From NCBI GenBank assembly GCA_003565055.1, contig PXDM01000208.1:1-14948 (forward strand): DNA of 14,948 nucleotides, in the 5' to 3' direction. Of the stretch, positions 8,737 to 14,948 are shown piece by piece (position 1 is the first letter of the stretch; every line of letters begins with the position of its first letter). The notes under the pieces were generated by a model, which did not search any database, was not told where the DNA came from, and was given only the letters and a program-made list of their open reading frames with translations. The stretch comes from Paracoccaceae bacterium (lineage in GTDB: Bacteria; Pseudomonadota; Alphaproteobacteria; Rhodobacterales; Rhodobacteraceae). The position numbers were made by a program, and so were the translations under genes.

Positions 8737-8758
8737 AAAATACCAGATTGTTTCTGGT
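8737..8758 (-). promoter_or_regulatory. Candidate operator/promoter upstream of the polysaccharide operon
   Basis: A perfect inverted repeat, ACCAGA-N5-TCTGGT, spans 8742-8758. It overlaps an extended -10-like element on the minus strand, TGGTATTTT at 8745-8737, which would start transcription about 20 bases before the ATG at 8709. No good -35 hexamer is visible, which is common for extended -10 promoters or for activator-dependent ones. The overlap of palindrome and -10 is the usual geometry of a repressor site. A hairpin in a longer leader transcript is the alternative. Confidence 0.35.
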
Positions 8759-8883
8759 CCTTCACAGGTAATCTGTCTTTCGCGCGGTTTGACGACGATA
8801 TTGGGGCAAAAGCAAGGCGGCAAGACGTCGCTTTGCACCGAAGCGTAGTCAAGCGGCAGGTTGTGTGCGATCTGCGCGCGATG

Positions 8884-9489
8884 TCAGCGCCGCCGCGAGT
8901 CCGCCTCGACCGTGATGTTGAACAAGCGCGCCGACAGGGTCGGTCCGAATTCCATATTCCCCAGAATGACGGTCGTTTCTGCCCCGGTCTCGTCGCGGAT
9001 GATCCATTGGCGCAATTCGGTCGGATTGGCCGAGAAGACCAGCCGGATCGTGCCATATTGCGGGTTGTCAGGGTCCTGCGCGATCACTGTGGTCGTGTCG
9101 CCGTCATCAGTATGACCAACCACCATGCGGCGGTTCTGGAAATTGACATTCGGCTCGAGGATCAGGTTCAGCGGGGTCTGGCGCAACGGGTATTGGCTCG
9201 GCCCCTGATTGGAGCGCCCGTCGAAAATCGCGACTTGCCCGCCGCCCGCCATGACCAGCGAGTCATCTGGCGGGTCATATTCGAAACGAACCCGCCCCGG
9301 ACGGCGGATATAGACCCGGCCTGTCGAGATGGTTCCATCCGGATTGATTTGCGTGAAATCGCCCCGTGCGGTCGAAAAGCTGTTGAAATATCGTGATATT
9401 TCATCAAGCGGGATACGCGCCGCCGACGCCGGTAGGGCCAGAGCGAAGGCGGGCAGGGACAACAGTAATGTACGACGCGATATACTCAT
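8884..9489 (-). CDS. lolA: LolA outer-membrane lipoprotein carrier protein
   Basis: Periplasmic chaperone that takes lipoproteins from the LolCDE transporter and hands them to the outer membrane; 201 residues, the usual size. The body fits Rhodobacterales LolA: FTQINPDGTISTGRVYIRRP, then RFEYDPP, VMAGGGQVAIFD, MVVGHTDDGDTTTVIAQDP and ANPTELRQW. The start is placed at the ATG at 9489 because it opens a clear signal peptide (MSISRRTLLLSLPAFALALP, then ASA before ARIP). Upstream in-frame codons to 9576 would add 29 residues ahead of the signal and are unlikely. The signal contains SRRTLL, close to the twin-arginine consensus, so Tat export is possible. The gene is the first of the leftward block, 174 bases before the P-loop gene, and it has no ftsK neighbour. 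It may be the housekeeping copy or a second, dedicated one. Confidence 0.9.
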   Translation of the reverse strand: MSISRRTLLLSLPAFALALPASAARIPLDEISRYFNSFSTARGDFTQINPDGTISTGRVYIRRPGRVRFEYDPPDDSLVMAGGGQVAIFDGRSNQGPSQYPLRQTPLNLILEPNVNFQNRRMVVGHTDDGDTTTVIAQDPDNPQYGTIRLVFSANPTELRQWIIRDETGAETTVILGNMEFGPTLSARLFNITVEADSRRR

Positions 9490-9627
9490 ATGCGGTAGAT
9501 AGCTGATTTTGCGCGCTGCGGAAGCCTTGATCTGCTCACAGGCGCAACACAAGGCAGAGAGTTGCCTATCGCGCATCGCCCTTGAAGACGCCGCCGCTGT
9601 CTGTATCTCCTGACAAAATCGCGCGCA

Positions 9628-9645
9628 TGTGTAGTTATCGACACA
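9628..9645. promoter_or_regulatory. Candidate operator half 1 (imperfect palindrome)
   Basis: TGTGTAGTTATCGACACA is an 18-base imperfect palindrome in which 7 of 9 pairs match, with TGTGT/ACACA arms. It shares ATGTGTAGTT with a second copy 32 bases downstream (9627-9636 and 9659-9668). The regulator and the gene it controls (lolA block or TRAP operon) cannot be told from sequence. Confidence 0.4.
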
Positions 9646-9658
9646 TCGGGTGGGGCAT

Positions 9659-9674
9659 ATGTGTAGTTTTCTAC
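9659..9674. promoter_or_regulatory. Candidate operator half 2 (GTAG-TTTT-CTAC)
   Basis: ATGTGTAGTTTTCTAC repeats the first ten bases of the upstream element and contains a perfect GTAG-N4-CTAC inverted repeat (9663-9674). Its centre at 9668.5 is exactly 32 bases from the centre of the first element (9636.5). That is about three helical turns, so both would face the same side of the DNA. Confidence 0.4.
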
Positions 9675-9690
9675 CCGCAGGCTGTGGCTC

Positions 9691-9705
9691 GGATGAAATT
9701 CATCC
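9691..9705. promoter_or_regulatory. Perfect 15-base palindrome, candidate operator
   Basis: GGATGAAATTCATCC has 7-base perfect arms around a single central A. It lies 124 bases before the TRAP binding-protein ATG and about 30 bases from the paired elements. The size and symmetry suit a dimeric helix-turn-helix regulator. A 1-base loop excludes an RNA hairpin of this exact form. Confidence 0.4.
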
Positions 9706-9814
9706 ACCGCCCGCGCGCCCGGTCTTGCATTTTCACGCCCGCGCGGGTTCAGTTGAGGCAGTGCCGCTCATGCCCCGCAAGGGCCGTGTTCCGGCATGTA
9801 ACAACGCAAAACAA

Positions 9815-9824
9815 TAGGGGAGGT
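9815..9824 (+). promoter_or_regulatory. Strong ribosome binding site of the TRAP binding protein
   Basis: The purine-rich stretch TAGGGGAGGT ends a few bases before the ATG at 9829. It is an excellent match to the anti-Shine-Dalgarno sequence and fixes that start codon. Confidence 0.75.
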
Positions 9825-9828
9825 CCTG

Positions 9829-10803
9829 ATGCGTTTCACCAATTTCGCGGCTCTGGCCGCTGCATCCTTCATGGCGGTTTCTGCCGCTTCGGCGCAGGAT
9901 CGCGATGGCTGGCCGTCTGAACTGACCGTTGGCACAGCAAGCCAGGGCGGTGTCTATTTCGTCTATGGCAACGGGCTCGCGTCATTCATTGCCGAAGAAC
10001 TCGGAATCAATGCCAGCGGCGAAGTCACTGGCGGCCCGGTCCAGAACGTGACGCTGCTGCAAATGCAGGAACATGATATCGGCCTCGTGACCATGGGTCC
10101 GATGTTCGAGGCGTGGAACGGCGAAAGCGAACTCGCCCCCGGCCTGCCGCATACGGATGTCCGCGCGCTCTTCCCGATGTATGAAACACCCTTTCAGGGC
10201 ATCGCGTTGACACGTCAGAACATCTCCTCGGTCGGAGATCTCGCGGGCAAACGCGTCAGCGTCGGCCCGGCAGGCGGCACGCCCGGCACCTACTGGCCGC
10301 GTATCCTCGAGGCGCTGGACATCGAGGCCAATGTGTCCTTCTCGGGCGCGGCTGATGCTGCAACCCAGCTGCAGGACGGGCTGATTGATGCGTTCGTCTT
10401 TGCCGCCGGGGTGCCCATCGCGGCCTTCTCGCAGCTGGCCGCCGAAGCGGATGTGCGCACCTTCACCTTCTCGGATGAAGAGCATGCCGCGATCCTTGAG
10501 GCGTTCCCGGAAGTGTCGCCTTTCACGATTCCGGGCGGCTCCTACACGGTGCAGGACGAAGATCAGGCATCGGTCGCGATGTGGAACTTCGCTGTGGTCC
10601 ATGCGGACATGCCTGAGAGCCTCGCCTATGAGATCACGCGGCTGGTCATGGAAAACAATGACCGCATGATGCAGATCCACGCGGCTGCAGCGGCGACATT
10701 GCCTGAAAACTTCGAAAACAACAGCTTCCTGCCGTTCCATCCCGGCGCGGTGCGTTGGTTCGAGGAAAACGGTTTCGAGATCGCCGAAGAGCTGCGCGGC
10801 TGA
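9829..10803 (+). CDS. TAXI-family TRAP transporter periplasmic solute-binding protein
   Basis: A 324-residue periplasmic receptor that delivers a substrate to the fused TRAP permease encoded next. A Sec signal peptide covers residues 1-22 (cleavage after ASA, mature QDRDGW). The TAXI (TRAP-associated extracytoplasmic immunogenic) fold is recognised from VGTASQGGVYFVYGNG (34-49) near the mature N-terminus, the LLQMQEHDIGLVTMGP segment, and VSVGPAGGTPG in the middle of the protein, followed by the QLQDGLIDAFVFAAGVPIAA hinge region. The start has a strong ribosome binding site. The ligand is not readable from sequence; TAXI systems are known or proposed for glutamate, alpha-ketoglutarate and other acids, so I name none. 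It is the first gene of a two-gene operon and is separated from the permease by a stable hairpin, as expected when the receptor is made in excess. Confidence 0.93.
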   Translation: MRFTNFAALAAASFMAVSAASAQDRDGWPSELTVGTASQGGVYFVYGNGLASFIAEELGINASGEVTGGPVQNVTLLQMQEHDIGLVTMGPMFEAWNGESELAPGLPHTDVRALFPMYETPFQGIALTRQNISSVGDLAGKRVSVGPAGGTPGTYWPRILEALDIEANVSFSGAADAATQLQDGLIDAFVFAAGVPIAAFSQLAAEADVRTFTFSDEEHAAILEAFPEVSPFTIPGGSYTVQDEDQASVAMWNFAVVHADMPESLAYEITRLVMENNDRMMQIHAAAAATLPENFENNSFLPFHPGAVRWFEENGFEIAEELRG

Positions 10804-10822
10804 CCGCGCGCTCGTGAGCTCA

Positions 10823-10852
10823 GCAAAAGGCCGCCGCAGAGTGGCCTTTTGC
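10823..10852 (+). promoter_or_regulatory. Intercistronic stem-loop between TRAP receptor and permease
   Basis: Perfect 10-base arms GCAAAAGGCC and GGCCTTTTGC enclose a 10-base loop, 20 bases after the receptor stop and 32 bases before the permease start. No T-run follows, so it is not a classical terminator. It more likely protects the receptor mRNA from 3' exonucleases or partly attenuates transcription, lowering permease relative to receptor. Confidence 0.65.
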
Positions 10853-10884
10853 ACATTGACCAGCCTGACCCGAGGATGTGAGCC

Positions 10885-13272
10885 ATGTCGACGCAGCAGC
10901 CCGACCCGCTTGAGAACCCGCCCGACAACATCGCCGAAGGCGCGGATCGCGAAATCGTCATGTCCAACCAGCGCGTGGCGCCGGGCCTGCTGGGTGTGAT
11001 CCTCGCGCTGGCCTGTATCGCCTACACGGCCTTCCATATCATCGCGATGAATCTCTACCCGCTTGAAACCTGGGTCTATCGGCTCAGCCATGTCACGGGT
11101 GGGCTGATCCTGGGCTTTCTGCTCTTTTCCGCAGTGGCTTTCCCGGACACCAATTCCGCCACCAGCCGCCGCTCACCGCTCGAACTGGCGCTGGTCGCGC
11201 TTGCCGGTCTGGGGGTCGGGGTGGCTTTTGTGCAGATCGTCTGGGCGGTCTTGACCGGCAATCTGATCGCAATGGGTGCACCGCCCGATCAGATGAAATA
11301 CACCTTCGGCTGGGCGCTGACAGCGGGGACGGTGCTTGCCGTGCTCGCAGGCTGGCTCTTTCCTGACCGCGACCGCAGCCGTATCGCGCTGGCTGATATC
11401 ATCCTCGCTCTGGCCGCACTGACTGTCGGCATCTATATCATTGCTCATGCAGGGTTTCTGCGCAATCGCGCGGGCGTGTTCCCGCATGTCAATGACATGT
11501 ATGCCGCCATCGCGGGGATTATCCTCATCCTGGAACTCACCCGCCGTCTCGCGGGGCTCGCGCTGGTGGTGATCGTGGGCGTGTTCATCGCCTATGGGTT
11601 CCTCGGGCCATGGCTGCCCGGCTTTCTGAACCATCGCGGCTACGCGCCCGAACGCTTCTTTGCGCGCATCTACACTGATGTCGGCGTTCTGGGGCCGACG
11701 ACGGCGGTTTCCTCGACCTATATCATCCTCTTCATCACCTTCGCGGCCTTCCTGCAGGCATCGCGCGTGGGCGAGTATTTCATCAATTTCGCTTTCGCGG
11801 CAGCGGGCGGCGCGCGCGGTGGCCCGGCCAAGGTCGCGATCTTCGGCTCGGGCCTGATGGGCATGATCAACGGCACCTCGGCGGGCAATGTGGTCTCCAC
11901 GGGCTCACTCACGATCCCGCTGATGAAGAAAGTGGGCTACCGGCCCCAGACCTCGGCCTCGGTCGAGGCGGCGGCCTCGTCAGGCGGTCAGATCCTGCCG
12001 CCCATCATGGGCGCGGGCGCCTTCATCATGGCCGAAATCACCGGCATCCAGTATCGCGAGATCGTCATCGCCGCGATCATCCCGGCGGTGCTCTATTTCG
12101 TGTCGGTCTATTTCATGGTCGACAAGGAAGCGCTGAAAAAGGGCATGGCGGGTTTGCCACGCTCGCAATTGCCGAAATTCGGCGAGATGGCGAAACAGGC
12201 CTATCTGTTCGTGCCCATCATCATGCTGATCGGTGCGCTCTATGTCGGCTATTCGGTCATCCGCGCTGGCACTTACGCGATGATCGCGGCCTTTGCGATC
12301 AGCTATATCCGTGTGCTGACCGAAGGCCGCGAGGACGGGATCTGGAACCATCTGATGGGGCTCATCCTCTGCGTGCTCGCTGTGATGCCGCTGGTCGTGG
12401 GCGGGCAAATCCTCGTCGATGGCTGGGGCGACGGACGGGGCGTGCAGCTTGCCGTTTCAATCGTGATCAGCCTTGTGTCGATTGCCGGGGTGGTGATGAC
12501 GCTGCGCATGAACTCACCCCTGTCGGCGGGGATTGCCAAGGCGGTCGAGCATTTCCGCATGGTGCCCTACGCGCTGGAGATCGCCGCCAAGATGTCGCTG
12601 CAACTCGTCGCAGTTTGTGCGGCGGCGGGCGTGATCGTGGGGATCATCGCGATCACCGGGATCGGCGTGCGGCTTTCGGGCGTGCTGATGGCGATTGCCG
12701 GGCAGAGCCAGCTGCTTGCGCTGTTTTTCGCGATGTGCGTCGCGATCATCCTCGGGATGGGGATGCCGACGACAGCGGCCTATGCGGTCGCGGCCTCGGT
12801 GATCGCGCCGGGCCTGATCCGCATGGGGATTGAGCCCCTGACGGCGCATTTCTTCATCTTCTATTACGCGGTCATGTCGGCGATCACACCGCCTGTCGCG
12901 CTTGCGGCCTATGCGGGTGCGGCGATTGCGCAATCCGACCCGATGAAAACCTCTGTCGAGAGCTTCAAAATCGGCCTCGCGGCGTTCATCGTGCCCTTCA
13001 TCTTCTTCTACAATGACGGGCTTCTGATGCAGGGCGATCTGGGCAATATCATCCATGTCTTCCTGACCGCGCTCCTCGGGATCTACCTGCTCGCCTCGGC
13101 GGTGCAGGGCTGGCTTTTCGGCGTGATCAACTGGCCGCTGCGGCTGCTGGTCGGGGCTGCGGCGCTTGCCATGATCTCGGGCGGCTGGGTGTCGGATGCG
13201 ATTGGTCTGGGCGTGGCGGCGCTGGTCTTCTTCTACCAGCGCAACCTGCGCGCGCGGCAAACGGTGGCTTGA
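10885..13272 (+). CDS. TRAP transporter fused permease (DctQM-type, TAXI family)
   Basis: A 795-residue inner-membrane protein combining the small (DctQ-like) and large (DctM-like) TRAP permease subunits and driving ion-coupled uptake of the receptor's ligand. A hydrophilic N-tail of about 33 residues precedes the first membrane segments (GLLGVILALACIAYTAFHII). The DctM core is recognised by GLMGMINGTSAGNVVSTGSL (about 323-342), ASSGGQILPPIMGAGAFIMAE, GMGMPTTAAYAVAASVIAPG (about 625) and YYAVMSAITPPVALAAYAGA (about 660). A charged loop near YIRVLTEGREDGIWNH with additional hydrophobic segments splits the DctM part, as in other long TAXI permeases. GAGG at 10872-10875 serves as ribosome binding site. 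The start is 81 bases after the receptor gene and in the same operon. Confidence 0.93.
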   Translation: MSTQQPDPLENPPDNIAEGADREIVMSNQRVAPGLLGVILALACIAYTAFHIIAMNLYPLETWVYRLSHVTGGLILGFLLFSAVAFPDTNSATSRRSPLELALVALAGLGVGVAFVQIVWAVLTGNLIAMGAPPDQMKYTFGWALTAGTVLAVLAGWLFPDRDRSRIALADIILALAALTVGIYIIAHAGFLRNRAGVFPHVNDMYAAIAGIILILELTRRLAGLALVVIVGVFIAYGFLGPWLPGFLNHRGYAPERFFARIYTDVGVLGPTTAVSSTYIILFITFAAFLQASRVGEYFINFAFAAAGGARGGPAKVAIFGSGLMGMINGTSAGNVVSTGSLTIPLMKKVGYRPQTSASVEAAASSGGQILPPIMGAGAFIMAEITGIQYREIVIAAIIPAVLYFVSVYFMVDKEALKKGMAGLPRSQLPKFGEMAKQAYLFVPIIMLIGALYVGYSVIRAGTYAMIAAFAISYIRVLTEGREDGIWNHLMGLILCVLAVMPLVVGGQILVDGWGDGRGVQLAVSIVISLVSIAGVVMTLRMNSPLSAGIAKAVEHFRMVPYALEIAAKMSLQLVAVCAAAGVIVGIIAITGIGVRLSGVLMAIAGQSQLLALFFAMCVAIILGMGMPTTAAYAVAASVIAPGLIRMGIEPLTAHFFIFYYAVMSAITPPVALAAYAGAAIAQSDPMKTSVESFKIGLAAFIVPFIFFYNDGLLMQGDLGNIIHVFLTALLGIYLLASAVQGWLFGVINWPLRLLVGAAALAMISGGWVSDAIGLGVAALVFFYQRNLRARQTVA

Positions 13273-13273
13273 G

Positions 13274-13348
13274 CCCGCCCGACCCGCGCGCCGGGCCGTC
13301 GCTCCCGCCCGCCCACCCCGCTCCGTCCCGACACGCGGGTCGGGCGGG
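13274..13348 (+). repeat. 15-base inverted repeat directly after the permease stop
   Basis: CCCGCCCGACCCGCG at 13274-13288 is exactly complementary to CGCGGGTCGGGCGGG at 13334-13348, with 45 bases between. The left arm begins one base after the TGA stop. In RNA it would form a long-range GC-only stem just upstream of the terminator hairpin, a possible 3' stabiliser. Confidence 0.5.
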
Positions 13349-13361
13349 GCAGGAGAAAAGC

Positions 13362-13403
13362 AAAAAGCCCCCGCTTCGGACCGTGAAGCGGGGGCGTTTT
13401 TTT
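13362..13403. terminator. Bidirectional intrinsic terminator
   Basis: Perfect 11-base arms, GCCCCCGCTTC (13367-13377) and GAAGCGGGGGC (13385-13395), enclose a 7-base loop. On the plus strand a run of seven T (13397-13403) follows, and on the minus strand the A-run at 13362-13366 supplies a T-run. It serves the convergent TRAP operon and the MttB-family gene, whose stop lies 22 bases away. Confidence 0.92.
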
Positions 13404-13424
13404 CTGACAGCAGTATTGTGCGGC

Positions 13425-14948
13425 TTAGCCGAAAGCGTCGGGCTCGGATGCCTTGCGCTGATCGACATAGGCCTGAAGCGCCTCGGCAATGGCCGGGTCC
13501 AGTGCAGGCTGCTGGTAATCGCCGAGCATCTTCGCGACCCGCGCGCTGGCCAGCGCCTGCGTGTCGCGCGCACCTTCTTCGTCCCAGGTCTCGAAGGGTT
13601 TGTAGTCAAGCAGATCCGAGCGCCAGAACGCGTCCTTGAAATTCGCCTGCGTATGCGCACAGCCGAGAAAATGCCCGCCGGGCCCGACTTCGCGCAGCGC
13701 GTCCATGGCCTGCCCGTTTTCCGACAGGTCCACCCCGCGCGACAGATGATGCAGCGCGCCAAGCTGGTCGGCATCCATGACGAATTTCTCGTAAGACGAC
13801 ACCAGCCCGCCCTCGAGCCAGCCGCAGCTGTGCAGCATGAAATTCACCCCCGCCAGCAGCGCCATGTTCAGGCTGTTCGCGGTCTCATAAGCGGCTTGCG
13901 CATCAGGCAGTTTCGAGCCGCAGAAGGACCCGCCGGAGCGGTAGGGCAGGCCGAGCCGCCGCGCCAGCTGCCCTGCGCCGTATGTGATCAGCGCGGCTTC
14001 GGGCGTGCCAAAGGTCGGCGCGCCCGAGTTCATGTCGATGGAGGTCACGAATGCCCCCATGATCACGGGTGCACCGGGGCGGATCAGCTGGCTATAGGCC
14101 ACGCCCGCCAGCACTTCTGCCAGCACCTGTGTCAGCGTGCCCGCGACCGTCGTGGGGGCCATCGCCCCGCCGACAATGAAGGGCGAGATGATGCAGGCCT
14201 GATTTGCGGCGGCATAGACTTCGAGCGCGCCCATCATCACCGAATCGAAGGTCAGCGGCGAGTTGACATTGATGAGCGAGGTCATCACTGTGTTCGCATC
14301 GACGAAATCCGCCCCGAACAGCAATTTTGCCATCGCCACCGAATCGCGCGCGCGGACAGGATCCGTGACCGAGCCCATGAAGGGCTTGTCGGAATAGACC
14401 ATATGCGCCTGCAACATATCGAGATGGCGCTTGTTCACGGCAATATCGGTCGGCTCGCAGACCGTGCCGCCCGAATGATGCAGCCATTTCGACATGTAGC
14501 CGAGCTTCACGAAATTGCGGAAATCCTCCATCGTGGCATAGCGCCGTCCGCCGGCTGCGTCGCGCACGAAGGGCGGGCCGTAGACCGGGGCCAGCACCAG
14601 GGATTTGCCGCCGATTTCCACGTTGCGCGCAGGGTTGCGGGCGTGTTGGGTAAAGCGCGCTGGCGCTGTGGCGCAAAGCTGGCGGGCCAGCCCGCGCGGG
14701 AGGCGCACCCGCTCGCCCTGCACATCCGCGCCAGCCGCGCGCCAACGCTCCAGCGCTTCGGGGTTGTCGACGAAATTTACCCCGATCTCGGCCAGCACCG
14801 TTTCGGCATTGGCCTCGATGATCTGCAGCGCTTCTTCGTTGAGCACCTCGAGATTGGGAATATTGCGCTCGATGAAGCGCGCGGTCTCGATGCTAACCGC
14901 CGTGCGCGCCGCGCGCCGGGCCGCGCCGCCCCCGCCGCCGCGGCTGCG
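13425..14948 (-). CDS. MttB-family trimethylamine/betaine-type methyltransferase (N-terminus outside window)
   Basis: A cytoplasmic TIM-barrel protein of the family that moves a methyl group from a quaternary or tertiary amine to a corrinoid protein; 507 residues are visible. Recognised regions are ETARFIERNIP near the N-end, then VLNEEALQIIEANAETVLAE and IGVNFVDNP, LVLAPVYGPPFVRD, LHHSGGTVCEPTDIAVNKRH, AGVNFMLHSCGWLEGGLVSS and EVGPGGHFLGCAHTQANF. A GTG at 14846 is an internal Val, not the start: 34 further in-frame codons reach the window edge and encode RSRGGGGGAARRAAR plus family-typical sequence. No in-frame TAG occurs, so it is a pyrrolysine-free homologue (MtgB-like side of the family), probably acting on a substrate other than trimethylamine; the substrate is unknown. 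It ends with TAA and is convergent with the TRAP operon. Confidence 0.88.
   Translation of the reverse strand, partial: RSRGGGGGAARRAARTAVSIETARFIERNIPNLEVLNEEALQIIEANAETVLAEIGVNFVDNPEALERWRAAGADVQGERVRLPRGLARQLCATAPARFTQHARNPARNVEIGGKSLVLAPVYGPPFVRDAAGGRRYATMEDFRNFVKLGYMSKWLHHSGGTVCEPTDIAVNKRHLDMLQAHMVYSDKPFMGSVTDPVRARDSVAMAKLLFGADFVDANTVMTSLINVNSPLTFDSVMMGALEVYAAANQACIISPFIVGGAMAPTTVAGTLTQVLAEVLAGVAYSQLIRPGAPVIMGAFVTSIDMNSGAPTFGTPEAALITYGAGQLARRLGLPYRSGGSFCGSKLPDAQAAYETANSLNMALLAGVNFMLHSCGWLEGGLVSSYEKFVMDADQLGALHHLSRGVDLSENGQAMDALREVGPGGHFLGCAHTQANFKDAFWRSDLLDYKPFETWDEEGARDTQALASARVAKMLGDYQQPALDPAIAEALQAYVDQRKASEPDAFG

Larger units (their letters stand above)
9490..9828. other. Divergent intergenic region between lolA and the TRAP operon
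   Basis: These 339 bases lie between the lolA start and the TRAP binding-protein start, and I see no convincing gene in them. Short reading frames cross the stretch but lack a ribosome binding site, plausible composition or a recognisable motif. It contains two related inverted-repeat elements, a perfect 15-base palindrome, and a CCCGCGCGGG palindrome at 9738-9747. I could not place a convincing sigma-70 or sigma-54 promoter for either gene. Confidence 0.7.

Noticed and set aside
8710..8838. N-terminal extension of the P-loop protein from an ATG at 8838
   Set aside because: Composition is unlike the family N-terminus, and it would put a perfect palindrome and -10-like element inside coding sequence. 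Kept as an alternative start only.
9486..9707. A 73-codon minus-strand frame in the divergent region
   Set aside because: It overlaps the lolA start in another frame, is Arg-rich with no motif, and covers the operator-like repeats.
10823..10852. Terminator ending the TRAP receptor transcript
   Set aside because: The stem is strong but no T-run follows, and the downstream permease needs read-through.
9982..11091. A 369-codon minus-strand frame opposite the TRAP receptor gene
   Set aside because: The plus strand has a strong ribosome binding site, a signal peptide and TAXI motifs. The antisense product has no family features.
12514..13260. A 248-codon minus-strand frame opposite the TRAP permease
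   Set aside because: Arg/His/Asp-rich antisense of a hydrophobic gene, with no ribosome binding site or domain.
14846..14846. GTG start for the MttB-family gene
   Set aside because: The frame continues 34 codons to the window edge with family-typical sequence (ETARFIERNIP), so this Val is internal.

Overview
The window looks like chromosomal or chromid DNA from a GC-rich alphaproteobacterium, most likely Rhodobacterales (Roseobacter/Paracoccus-type). Three things point there: the style of the LolA protein, a TAXI-type TRAP transporter with a fused permease, and an MttB-family methyltransferase with an Arg/Gly/Ala-rich N-terminus. No tRNA, rRNA, insertion sequence or CRISPR array is visible. 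All assignments come from reading translations and motifs by eye; no database search was made.

Region 1 (1-9489, all minus strand, transcribed leftwards) is a surface-glycan/lipid block. In transcription order it holds a stand-alone lolA (periplasmic lipoprotein carrier), a CpsD/BY-kinase-like P-loop protein that has lost the Walker A lysine, a Wzz/GumC-like chain-length determinant, a Wzy_C-type O-antigen polymerase/ligase-like membrane protein, and a very large type I polyketide/fatty-acid synthase that runs off the left edge with 1673 residues visible. The last four genes are tightly packed (gaps of 33 and 11 bases, then an ATGA overlap) and look like one operon. The synthase has the unusual order KS-AT-KR-DH and sits directly behind a polysaccharide polymerase. 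This recalls the capsule-linked synthases RkpA (Sinorhizobium) and WcbR (Burkholderia), which supply a lipid for capsular polysaccharide. The working idea is that the locus makes and assembles a polysaccharide carrying, or exported with, a polyketide-type lipid.

Region 2 (9490-9828) is a 339-base divergent intergenic region. It holds two related inverted-repeat elements 32 bases apart and a perfect 15-base palindrome, all good operator candidates.

Region 3 (9829-13272, plus strand) is a two-gene TAXI-TRAP transporter operon: a periplasmic binding protein, then a fused small/large membrane permease. A strong intercistronic stem-loop separates them. Region 4 (13273-13424) holds a long inverted repeat and a bidirectional intrinsic terminator. 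Region 5 (13425 to the right edge, minus strand) is an MttB-family (trimethylamine/betaine-type) methyltransferase lacking an in-frame amber codon, whose N-terminus lies outside the window.

The most noteworthy content is the LolA / pseudo-kinase / Wzz / Wzy / KS-AT-KR-DH synthase block. Its downstream partners, including the carrier domain and any chain-release or transfer enzyme, must lie left of base 1.
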